Origin: JANLQX01 sp031381685
GTDB taxonomy: Bacteria > Actinomycetota > Acidimicrobiia > Acidimicrobiales > JANYDT01
Direction of reading: 5' to 3'
Length of the DNA stretch: 37,148 bases
NCBI GenBank assembly: GCA_031381685.1
Contig: JANMYF010000078.1
Coordinates: 1-37,148, forward strand
Shown: in pieces, positions 30,451 to 37,148 of the stretch
Layout: the number at the start of each line of letters is the position of its first letter
How positions within the stretch are numbered: the stretch's first letter is position 1
The notes under the pieces: model-generated
Databases searched by the model: none
Seen by the model: only the letters and a program-made list of their open reading frames with translations
Told to the model about the DNA's origin: nothing
Program-made: the position numbers and the translations under genes

Positions 30451-30699
30451 ATGAGCGGCGTGTCGACCGTTGCCGCCTACATCCTGTTGCAGACCGACGT
30501 GGGGAAGTCCTCTTCCGTGTGCAAGGCGGTGGTCGCTCTCAGCGGCGTCGTGAGCTGCGAGGAAGTCACCGGTCCGTATGATCTGATCGTGAAGGCCGAG
30601 GCCGGGTCGCTCGACGAGCTCGGCAAGCAGGTGGTCTCACGGATCCAGCTGGTGGAAGGCATCACCCGCACCCTGACCTGCCCGGTCATCCACTTCTGA
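30451..30699 (+). CDS. Stand-alone Lrp/AsnC ligand-binding (RAM) domain protein
   Basis: 82 residues consisting only of an Lrp/AsnC ligand-binding domain: AAYILLQTDVGKSSSVCKAVVALSGVVSCEEVTGPYDLIVKAEAGSLDELGKQVVSRIQLVEGI with the ferredoxin-like beta-alpha-beta-beta-alpha-beta pattern. There is no helix-turn-helix. Such single-domain SraM/stand-alone RAM proteins can bind amino acids or modulate full-length Lrp proteins. The ATG at 30451 is chosen because the domain begins within seven residues. It converges with pirin. Confidence 0.85.
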   Translation: MSGVSTVAAYILLQTDVGKSSSVCKAVVALSGVVSCEEVTGPYDLIVKAEAGSLDELGKQVVSRIQLVEGITRTLTCPVIHF

Positions 30700-30740
30700 C
30701 GATCCGGCACACGCCTCTCGGGTGGCGTCGACCATCGGCC

Positions 30741-31463
30741 TCAGTGCCCCATCGACCACACGAGGATCTCGGCACCCTCCGGCCCGGCCATGACTGCCGG
30801 ACTGCCGGCACCCGCCAGGCGGGCGGCGTCACCGGCGAGCAGCGGCGTGCCGTCGATGTCCGCGGCACCCTTGGGCACGAACACGTGGGCGAAGCGGGCG
30901 TCGGGAATCCGGACGATCTCATCCGGAGCAAGGCGGGCGCCCCAGAGGACGGCATCGCGCTGACGGATCGAGATCGCCGCATCGTGTCCCGCTCCCGAGG
31001 CGATGGGCACGAGTCCGCCCTTGGCGAGCTCGGCGTTGATGTCGAGCTGTTCGTAGCCGGGGCGGATCCGCTGGGTGTCGGGCAGCACCCACATCTGGAC
31101 GAGGTGGACCGGACGTTGCTTCGACGGGTTCTTCTCGGAGTGCCAGATCCCGGTTCCGGCCGACATGCGCTGGGCGAGGCCGGGATAGAGCAATCCGCGG
31201 TTGCCTTCGGAGTCCTTGTGCTCGAGTTCTCCTACGAGCACCCAGGTGACGATCTCCATGTCCTGGTGGGGGTGCGTATCGAAGCCGGTTCCGGGCGCGA
31301 TCACGTCGTCGTTGTTGACCAGGAGCAGCCCGTGGCCGACGTTGGCGGGGTCAAAGAAGCTGCCGAAGCTGAACGAGTGCCTTCCGGCCAGCCAGGACAG
31401 CTTCGTCTCGAAGCGCTGATCGGCTCGGTGGATGGAGATGGTCGAACTGTTCATGACGGGCAC
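30741..31463 (-). CDS. Pirin family protein
   Basis: 240 residues with the pirin cupin metal site H64-P-H66 (FDTHPHQDMEIVTWVL) and H108, E110 (GIWHSEKN). SFSFGSFFDPANVGHGLLLVNNDDVIAPG and HLVQMWVLPD are typical. Bacterial pirins of this class (YhhW-like) can act as quercetin dioxygenases or bind regulatory partners; the role here is open. The start may be the ATG at 31463 or the one nine bases further in. It follows the unknown protein and fumarase on the same strand, with an AT-richer 80-base gap that contains a candidate operator. Confidence 0.9.
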   Translation of the reverse strand: MPVMNSSTISIHRADQRFETKLSWLAGRHSFSFGSFFDPANVGHGLLLVNNDDVIAPGTGFDTHPHQDMEIVTWVLVGELEHKDSEGNRGLLYPGLAQRMSAGTGIWHSEKNPSKQRPVHLVQMWVLPDTQRIRPGYEQLDINAELAKGGLVPIASGAGHDAAISIRQRDAVLWGARLAPDEIVRIPDARFAHVFVPKGAADIDGTPLLAGDAARLAGAGSPAVMAGPEGAEILVWSMGH

Positions 31464-31504
31464 TTTCGATCGTCGGGCTGCTGTTCCAACACCGCCGCAT
31501 CCGA

Positions 31505-31528
31505 AAGTATTTCAGTTTTGGACTACTT
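31505..31528. promoter_or_regulatory. Imperfect palindrome upstream of the pirin gene
   Basis: AAGTA (31505-31509) and TACTT (31524-31528) flank 14 bases; 8 of 12 half-site positions match. The stretch is much more AT-rich than its surroundings and lies about 40-65 bases before the pirin start. It recalls HxlR-type operators, but this is a weak comparison. Confidence 0.3.
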
Positions 31529-31543
31529 GCCGAACGGTCCCGG

Positions 31544-31909
31544 TCAGCCGGCCACGGTGAGACCGAACAGGAGGAACGTCCGGTCGGCCTCGGTTGCACC
31601 GAGACGGGCGCCCATCTTGTCGCCGGCAGGTGAACCCGTCATGTCGATGGCCAGCACGACGTTCGGATCGTCGAGCGCGCCGGCTGCGGTTCGTATGTGC
31701 ACGTGTAATTCTTCCGGGGCATCGTCGGACATGGTGTCGTCGAGCGCGAACCGCTGGATCCAGGTGCCGAGCTTCGACGGAGTCACCCCGTCGGGCACGG
31801 CGATCTCCTGCACCCGCAGGATCCCGGCCGGGAGAGGCGCAAGGGTGCGATCGATGGCGGCATCGGCCGTCGGTCCGACGCCGAAGCCGGTGAAGGCCTT
31901 GCGCGTCAT
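31544..31909 (-). CDS. Conserved-looking hypothetical protein coupled to fumarase
   Basis: 121 residues from the ATG at 31909, whose A is also the last base of the fumarase stop (TGATG), so it is almost certainly co-translated. The sequence has no membrane helix or Cys motif: MTRKAFTGFGVGPTADAAID at the start, a central SKLGTWIQRFALDDTM, then alternating strands ending DRTFLLFGLTVAG. I recognise no family. The coupling suggests a role connected to fumarase or its cluster, but nothing in the sequence shows this. Confidence 0.65.
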   Translation of the reverse strand: MTRKAFTGFGVGPTADAAIDRTLAPLPAGILRVQEIAVPDGVTPSKLGTWIQRFALDDTMSDDAPEELHVHIRTAAGALDDPNVVLAIDMTGSPAGDKMGARLGATEADRTFLLFGLTVAG

Positions 31910-33561
31910 CACTTCTTCCCGATCGAGACCGGTCGCGAGACCGACTGGAAGAAATCGTTGCCCTTGTCGTCGACCACGATGAAGGCCGGGAAGTCGTGCA
32001 CGTCGATCTCCCAGATCGCCTCCATGCCGAGCTCGGGGTACTCGAGCACTTCGACGCGGGTGATGCAGTCCTGGGCGAGACGCGCCGCCGGGCCACCGAT
32101 CGAACCGAGATAGAAGCCGCCGTGTTTTGCGCACGCGTCGGTCACCGCTTTCGAGCGATTTCCCTTGGCCAGCATCACGAGCGATCCCCCGGCCGCTTGG
32201 AACGCGTCGACGTAGGAGTCCATACGCCCAGCGGTCGTCGGTCCGAAGGAACCCGACGCGTAGCCCTCGGGCGTCTTCGCCGGTCCGGCGTAGTAGATCG
32301 CCCGGTCCTTCAGGTACTGCGGCAGACCCTGGCCCGCGTCGAGGCGCTCTTTCAGCTTGGCGTGGGCGATGTCGCGTCCGACCACGATCGTGCCGGTGAG
32401 CGACAGGCGAGTCTTCACCGGATGCTTCGACAGTTCGGCCCGGATCTCCGACATCGGCAGGTTGAGGTCGATCTTCACGACGTGGTCCGTGAGGTCGTCG
32501 TGGGTCACGTCGGGGAGGAACCGCGCCGGATCAGTCTCGAGCTGTTCGAGGAACACGCCCTCGGCGGTGATCTTGCCCAGCGCCTGGCGGTCGGCCGAGC
32601 ATGAGACGGCGAGCGCGACGGGACACGAGGCGCCATGGCGAGGAAGGCGGATCACCCGCACGTCGTGACAGAAGTACTTGCCACCGAACTGCGCGCCGAT
32701 ACCCGTCGCCGCCGAGATCTTCAGCACCTCGGCTTCCATCTCGAGATCACGAAACGCCTGACCATCGCGGTTGCCGCTCGTCGGCAGTGAGTCGAGGTAT
32801 CGGGCAGAGGCCAGCTTGGCGAGCTTGAGCGAATACTCCGCCGACGTGCCACCGACGACGACACCGAGGTGGTAGGGCGGGCACGCCGCAGTACCAAGCG
32901 TACGTATCTTCTCGTCCATCCAGCTGGCAAAGCTGGCGGGATTGAGCAAGGCCTTCGTCTCCTGGAAGAGCAGACTCTTGTTGGCCGACCCGCCACCCTT
33001 GGCCATGAAGAAGAACTTGTACGCATCGCCGCCGACGGCTTCGATCTCGATTTCGGCCGGCAGGTTGTTGCCGGTGTTCACCTCGTCCCAGAACGTGACC
33101 GGCGACATCTGCGAATAGCGCAAGTTGGTGTGGACGTAGGTGTCCCAGATGCCCTTCGTGATCGCTTCCTTGTCGTCGGATCCCGTGAGCACGTATTGGC
33201 CCTTCTTGCCCTTCACGATCGCCGTGCCGGTGTCCTGACATCCGGGGAGGATCCCACCCGCGGCAATCGCCGCGTTCTTCAGCAGATCGAGCGCGACGAA
33301 GCGATCGTTCGCGCTGGCCTCTGGGTCGTCGAGGATCTTCGCCAGCTGGGCGAGGTGGCCGGGCCGCAGCAGGTGCTGGATATCGCGCATCGCTTCGCGG
33401 GTCAGCAGGGTGATGACTTCAGGATCGACCTCGAGGAACGTCTTTCCGTTGGCCTGGAACGTCGAGACACCATCGGCGGTGAGCAATCGATACGGGGTCT
33501 CGTCAGGCCCGAGCGGGAGGAGCTCGCGGTAGGCAAACGTTGCTTCGGCAGGCGTAGACAT
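31909..33561 (-). CDS. Class I fumarate hydratase ([4Fe-4S])
   Basis: 550 residues from the ATG at 33561. It interconverts fumarate and malate in the TCA cycle using a labile [4Fe-4S] cluster. Cluster cysteines are expected in GGILPGCQDTGTA, in the TAACPPYHLGVVVGG block and in ALAVSCSADRQ. FMAKGGGSANKSLLFQ and the C-terminal beta domain (LTGTIVVGRDIAHAKLKERLD, YYAGPAKTPEGYASGSFGPTTAGRMD) are typical of single-chain class I enzymes. The frame opens at 33738, but the family start is at the MSTPAEATFAYRELLPLG stretch. The cluster requirement links it functionally to the Suf genes in this window. Confidence 0.95.
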   Translation of the reverse strand: MSTPAEATFAYRELLPLGPDETPYRLLTADGVSTFQANGKTFLEVDPEVITLLTREAMRDIQHLLRPGHLAQLAKILDDPEASANDRFVALDLLKNAAIAAGGILPGCQDTGTAIVKGKKGQYVLTGSDDKEAITKGIWDTYVHTNLRYSQMSPVTFWDEVNTGNNLPAEIEIEAVGGDAYKFFFMAKGGGSANKSLLFQETKALLNPASFASWMDEKIRTLGTAACPPYHLGVVVGGTSAEYSLKLAKLASARYLDSLPTSGNRDGQAFRDLEMEAEVLKISAATGIGAQFGGKYFCHDVRVIRLPRHGASCPVALAVSCSADRQALGKITAEGVFLEQLETDPARFLPDVTHDDLTDHVVKIDLNLPMSEIRAELSKHPVKTRLSLTGTIVVGRDIAHAKLKERLDAGQGLPQYLKDRAIYYAGPAKTPEGYASGSFGPTTAGRMDSYVDAFQAAGGSLVMLAKGNRSKAVTDACAKHGGFYLGSIGGPAARLAQDCITRVEVLEYPELGMEAIWEIDVHDFPAFIVVDDKGNDFFQSVSRPVSIGKK

Positions 33562-33731
33562 GTGGTCCAGTCTGCCGTCCGGGATCGGTCCGCGTTGACG
33601 ACGGGTTGCGTCGCCGGGTTCTCGGGGATGGTGAGCGGTGTCGCTCCCCGAGCGACCTGATGCACAACGATCGAACAGCTTCCCGAGGCCGCGATCGACC
33701 GGGTCGACGGTCAGGACCCGAAGACTTTCCG

Positions 33732-33760
33732 TTGACATTCCGTTCGGGCGGCGCGACGAT
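33732..33760 (+). promoter_or_regulatory. Candidate sigma70-type promoter for the cupin gene
   Basis: TTGACA (33732-33737), a 17-base spacer and GACGAT (33755-33760). The -35 is perfect and the -10 weaker. It lies 36 bases before the cupin ATG. This is the best housekeeping promoter match I saw in the window. Confidence 0.5.
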
Positions 33761-33795
33761 CACACGACTTGACCCACAAACTGGAGGGTACGAAG

Positions 33796-34155
33796 ATGCC
33801 ACTTGCCGAACACGTAGGGTTCGATGCGCCTTCCGAGGTCCGAGAGATGCCCTTCGGCAAAGCCGAGATCATCATGCTCGGAGGTTCCCCGATCATGCGG
33901 ATGACCCTGCAGCCCGGTTGGCGTTGGAGCGAACATGTCAAACCGATGGCCGGAACGGAGCTGTGCGAAGCTCCGCACTTTCAATACAGCATCTCGGGAC
34001 GCATCGGTGTACGAATGGCCGATGGCAACGAATTCGAAGTCGGTCCGGGCGAAGTGAGCAGGTTGGAGCCCGGTCATGACGCCTGGGTCGTCGGCGACGA
34101 GCCGGTCGTCGCCATCGACTGGGGCGGAGCGCACGTCTGGGCGAAGTCGACGTAG
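33796..34155 (+). CDS. Single-domain cupin protein
   Basis: 119 residues from the ATG at 33796, with GGAGGG seven bases upstream. The cupin core runs from MRMTLQPGWRWSEHVKP through HFQYSISGRIGVRMADGNEFEVGPGEVSRLEPGHDAWVVGDEPVVAIDW. The E-H pair in WSEHVK and the H of GHDAWV are the likely metal ligands. This is a small all-beta cytoplasmic protein; ligand or enzymatic role unknown. It is divergent from fumarase and transcribed toward the ABC exporter, with a small hairpin between them. Confidence 0.85.
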   Translation: MPLAEHVGFDAPSEVREMPFGKAEIIMLGGSPIMRMTLQPGWRWSEHVKPMAGTELCEAPHFQYSISGRIGVRMADGNEFEVGPGEVSRLEPGHDAWVVGDEPVVAIDWGGAHVWAKST

Positions 34156-34176
34156 CGCCAGGTCGCAAGCTCGACG

Positions 34177-34193
34177 CCGCTCGTTGTGAGCGG
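34177..34193 (+). terminator. Small hairpin after the cupin gene
   Basis: CCGCTC (34177-34182) pairs with GAGCGG (34188-34193) around a 5-base loop, 21 bases after the stop. There is no T-run; a weak terminator at best. Confidence 0.35.
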
Positions 34194-34259
34194 GCCGGTG
34201 GACCAGAGCCTGCGCGCTCGGTTCGTGATGCGTGACGGTCGCTCAGTAGCTTGGGACAA

Positions 34260-36056
34260 ATGGCCGACGCTTCCCGGACCCCGGATGGTCCCCCGCCCGA
34301 CGTTCGGCCGTCGATCATGCGGGCCCTGGGACGGCTGCTTCGGCGCAACCTTCGACCCTACCGACGGCAACTTCTGCTGGTCGTGGTGTTCCAGTCCCTG
34401 CAGACCGCGGCGGCGCTGTATCTACCGACTCTGAATGCGTCGATCATCGACAAAGGAGTGCTCGCGGGGGACAGCCACTACATCTGGACGCACGGTGGCC
34501 AGATGCTGCTCGTCACGATCGTGCAGGTCGTTTTCGCGGTCGCAGCGGTGTACTTCGGTTCGCAGGCGGCGACCGGTTTCGGGCGCGACGTGCGGCGCGA
34601 CCTCTTTCATTCCGTCACCGGGTTCTCGTCGCGCGAGGTGTCCGAGCTCGGGGCTTCGTCGCTGATCACCCGGATCACCAACGACGTGCAACAGGTGCAG
34701 ATGCTCGTGCAGCAGACCTGCACGTTGTTCGTCGCTGCTCCGATCACGATCGTCGGAGGCGTGATCATGGCGCTGCGCGAAGACGTCGGACTTTCCGCCC
34801 TGCTTGCGGTGAGCGTGCCGGTGCTGCTGTTCGTGGCCGGATCGGTGATCCGTCGGATGATCCCTCTTTTCTCGGTCATGCAGGTCCGCATCGATCGCGT
34901 CAATCAGATCCTCCGCGAGCAGATCACCGGTATTCGCGTGGTTCGGGCGTTCACCCGCGAACCCGAGGAGACGCAGCGGTTCTCCGCGGCGAACGAATCG
35001 TTGACCGCCACGTCGCTTGCCGCCGGTCGGCTCCAAGCCCTGATGTTCCCCATCGTGATGTTCATTCTCAACGGTTCGAGCGCGGCGGCCGTCTGGATCG
35101 GGGCCGACCGCATCGTCGCCGGCAAGATGCAAATAGGCGCGCTTATTGCGTTTCTCTCCTATCTCGTCCAGATCCTGGTGTCGGTGATGATGGCCACGTT
35201 CATGCTGTCGATGGCACCCCGTGCCGCGGTGTGCGCCGAACGAATCGTGCAAGTGCTGGAAACGCCGAGCACGGTGGCCCAGGCCGAGGACGCCCTCACC
35301 GAACTGCCCGGTCACGGAACGTTGGAGTTTCGCCACGTGGGATTCCACTACCCGGGCGCCGAGACCCCGGTGTTGTCCGACATCTCCTTCGGAGTCGAGG
35401 CCGGCCAGACGACAGCAATCATCGGAGCCACCGGGTCCGGAAAGACCACCTTGTTGAACCTCATTCCTCGGCTCTTCGACGCCACATCGGGCGAGGTGTT
35501 GGTCGACGGTGTCAATGTCCGCCGCATCGATCTGCAGACGCTTTGGAGCCGCATCGGACTTGTACAGCAGAGGCCGTATCTCTTCTCCGGAACGGTGGCG
35601 AGCAACCTTCGCTACGGCGACGCTCATGCCTCTGATGACGATCTGTGGCACGCACTCACCGTCGCGCAGGCGGCAGATTTCGTGCGGGCGATGCCCGGCG
35701 GGCTCGAGGCACGAATCGAGCAGGGTGGGACCAACGTGTCGGGTGGCCAGCGTCAGCGCCTCGCGATAGCCCGGGCCCTCGTGCGTCGCCCGAATGTGTA
35801 TCTGTTCGACGATTCGTTCTCTGCCCTCGATCTCGCTACCGATGCGCGCCTACGAGCCGCGCTTGCGCCCGAGACCGCCGACGCAGCAGTGATCATCGTG
35901 GCCCAACGGATCTCGACGGTGCGCCACGCCGATCAGATCGTGGTCCTCGAAGGTGGCGTGATCGTCGGTCTCGGCACGCACGATGACCTCGTGGAGTCGT
36001 GTCCCACGTATGCCGAGATCGTCGAATCGCAACACGCCACGCAGGCTGCCGCATGA
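34260..36056 (+). CDS. ABC exporter half-transporter, degenerate-site subunit
   Basis: 598 residues from the ATG at 34260 (a later ATG at 34317 is possible). Six membrane helices occupy about 30-310, then a nucleotide-binding domain: Walker A IIGATGSGKTTLLN, Q-loop LVQQRPYLF, signature NVSGGQRQRLAIARAL, Walker B VYLFDDSFSALD and the switch IIVAQRISTVRHAD. The catalytic Glu after Walker B is Asp and the switch His is Gln. This pattern marks the degenerate-site subunit of heterodimeric exporters such as TM287/288, BmrCD and LmrCD. Its stop overlaps the next ATG (ATGA), which gives the partner subunit. Substrate unknown; drugs or lipids are common for this group. Confidence 0.93.
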   Translation: MADASRTPDGPPPDVRPSIMRALGRLLRRNLRPYRRQLLLVVVFQSLQTAAALYLPTLNASIIDKGVLAGDSHYIWTHGGQMLLVTIVQVVFAVAAVYFGSQAATGFGRDVRRDLFHSVTGFSSREVSELGASSLITRITNDVQQVQMLVQQTCTLFVAAPITIVGGVIMALREDVGLSALLAVSVPVLLFVAGSVIRRMIPLFSVMQVRIDRVNQILREQITGIRVVRAFTREPEETQRFSAANESLTATSLAAGRLQALMFPIVMFILNGSSAAAVWIGADRIVAGKMQIGALIAFLSYLVQILVSVMMATFMLSMAPRAAVCAERIVQVLETPSTVAQAEDALTELPGHGTLEFRHVGFHYPGAETPVLSDISFGVEAGQTTAIIGATGSGKTTLLNLIPRLFDATSGEVLVDGVNVRRIDLQTLWSRIGLVQQRPYLFSGTVASNLRYGDAHASDDDLWHALTVAQAADFVRAMPGGLEARIEQGGTNVSGGQRQRLAIARALVRRPNVYLFDDSFSALDLATDARLRAALAPETADAAVIIVAQRISTVRHADQIVVLEGGVIVGLGTHDDLVESCPTYAEIVESQHATQAAA

Positions 36057-37148
36057 CTGAGACCACCCCTCCATCGGCCGAGGCGGCGAAGGAAGACGGC
36101 CCCGAGTTCGATCCCCGCATCCAGCGTCAGCAGGCACAGGCAAATCGTGCCGTGATGGGCCGGGGGCCGATGGGCGCGGGCGGAATGCCGGCCGAGAAGA
36201 CGAAGGATTTCGGCGCCTCTGTTCGCCGGCTGCTGGCGTTGATGGCGCCCGAGCGCGCCCGGCTCTTAGCCGTGGTGGCGATCGCCATCGTCAGCGTCGC
36301 GCTGTACGTGTCGGGTCCTCGTGTGCTCGGACATGCCACCGATCTGATCGTTCGGGGCGTCTACGGGCGGGGCCCCGGACGTCCCGGGACTGGAGTCGAC
36401 TTCTCGGCACTCCACCGGACGTTGTGGTTCGCCGGCGGTCTCTACGTCGTGTCGGCCATCCTCGCGGCCACGCAGGGTCGGCTCCTTGCCCGGATCGTGC
36501 AACGAACGATGTTCACGCTCCGCGCCCGGGCGGAAACGAAACTCCACCGCCTCCCGCTCGGCTACGTCGATCGCACTCCGCGAGGTGATCTGCTGAGCCG
36601 GGTGACGAACGACGTCGACAACATCGCCCAGAGCCTCCAGCAGACGTTGAGCCAGATGCTCACCTCGGCGCTGCAGCTCATCGGGGTGTTGGCGATGATG
36701 TTCTGGATCTCCTGGAAGCTCGCGCTGTGCGCAGCGATCACCATTCCTCTGTCGTTGTGGGGACTGAAATTCATCGGTGGCAAGAGCAGGTTGCGTTTCG
36801 CGGCGCAGTGGCGTCACACCGGAGCGCTCAACGGTCACGTCGAGGAAGCCTTCACGGGCCACGCCGTGATGAAGGTGTTCGGCCATCAGGTCGAGAGCGA
36901 GCAGCATTTCGATGAGGTGAACGAACGACTCCACCGCGCCAACTTCGGTGCCCAGTTCATCTCCGGCACCATCCAGCCGATGATGATGTTGCTGGGCAAC
37001 CTCAACTACGTCGTCATTGCCGTGGGAGGTGGACTCATGGTCGCCAACGGCTCGCTCTCGATCGGTGGCGTTCAGGCGTTCGTCCAGTACACGCGCCAGT
37101 TCACCCAGCCGCTTACCCAGATGGCGTCGATGTTCACGGTGTTCCAGT
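36053..37148 (+). CDS. ABC exporter half-transporter, partner subunit (runs off the right edge)
   Basis: 365 residues visible, open to the window end. The ATG at 36053 overlaps the preceding stop (ATGA). A long hydrophilic N-terminus with MGRGPMGAGGMPAEKTKDF is typical of LmrD/YfiC-type second subunits. Membrane helices follow (LLAVVAIAIVSVALYV; LWFAGGLYVVSAILAAT; a block around MLTSALQLIGVLAMMFWISW), with the coupling region YVDRTPRGDLLSRVTNDVDNIAQSL and FTGHAVMKVFGHQ. The nucleotide-binding domain lies beyond the edge and is expected to carry the canonical Glu and His. Confidence 0.93.
   Translation, partial: MTETTPPSAEAAKEDGPEFDPRIQRQQAQANRAVMGRGPMGAGGMPAEKTKDFGASVRRLLALMAPERARLLAVVAIAIVSVALYVSGPRVLGHATDLIVRGVYGRGPGRPGTGVDFSALHRTLWFAGGLYVVSAILAATQGRLLARIVQRTMFTLRARAETKLHRLPLGYVDRTPRGDLLSRVTNDVDNIAQSLQQTLSQMLTSALQLIGVLAMMFWISWKLALCAAITIPLSLWGLKFIGGKSRLRFAAQWRHTGALNGHVEEAFTGHAVMKVFGHQVESEQHFDEVNERLHRANFGAQFISGTIQPMMMLLGNLNYVVIAVGGGLMVANGSLSIGGVQAFVQYTRQFTQPLTQMASMFTVFQ

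Noticed and set aside
1..37148. tRNA or rRNA genes
   Set aside because: No cloverleaf-like or rRNA-like stretch was recognised by eye in the intergenic regions; a covariance-model search was not possible.

Overview
The window reads as a chromosomal stretch of a high-GC actinobacterium, most probably of class Acidimicrobiia. Pointers to this are the conserved block rpmB / fakA-like DAK2 gene / recG / rsmD / coaD, a DivIVA/SepIVA-like coiled-coil gene, a GTP-dependent PEP carboxykinase, SufU-type Fe-S assembly, frequent GTG starts and strong GC bias at third codon positions. The class is an inference from gene content; no rRNA or tRNA gene was recognised. The window opens on the 3' end of an IS110-family transposase and closes inside an ABC exporter gene. 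Otherwise it is dense and mostly housekeeping.

Layout. 1-140: end of an IS110-type element abutting half of a palindromic repeat. 203-3755: M3 oligopeptidase, YqgE/AlgH protein and a membrane-anchored endonuclease/exonuclease/phosphatase-fold protein. 3841-6456: a perfect 26-bp palindrome, then sufC-sufS-sufU without sufB or sufD. 6604-9756: a GIDE-LemA fusion facing an rsmD-coaD-(27-aa ORF)-DivIVA-like operon whose junctions are translationally coupled. 9900-11892: thioesterase plus zinc-ribbon pair, then a 45-aa membrane peptide gene and a degenerate Gfo/Idh/MocA protein. 11968-16270: recG and recQ diverge across seven 19-bp tandem repeats. 16292-19522: two small membrane or secreted proteins, the FakA-like DAK2 protein and rpmB. 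19873-24610: small CSD-like protein, PEP carboxykinase, Rieske oxygenase and RluA-type pseudouridine synthase. 24629-28326: an envelope-stress-like module made of a response regulator, a PspC-histidine kinase fusion, a divergent PspC/LiaF-like protein and a 54-aa two-helix membrane protein. 28436-33561: FmdB zinc ribbon, aldo/keto reductase, HD hydrolase, Lrp-type RAM domain, pirin, an unknown protein and class I fumarase. 33796-37148: cupin and a heterodimeric ABC exporter with one degenerate subunit.

The most striking non-genic signal is a family of about 75-bp intergenic repeats, each with two consecutive hairpins. Four near-complete copies, one truncated copy and one half copy at the IS110 junction are visible. 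Four copies (at 2654, 6454, 10649 and 22033) lie in the same orientation directly behind a gene, and the TGA that opens the repeat is that gene's stop codon. The IS110 end appears to sit in the loop of the second hairpin of another copy. No defence system, prophage or CRISPR array was seen.
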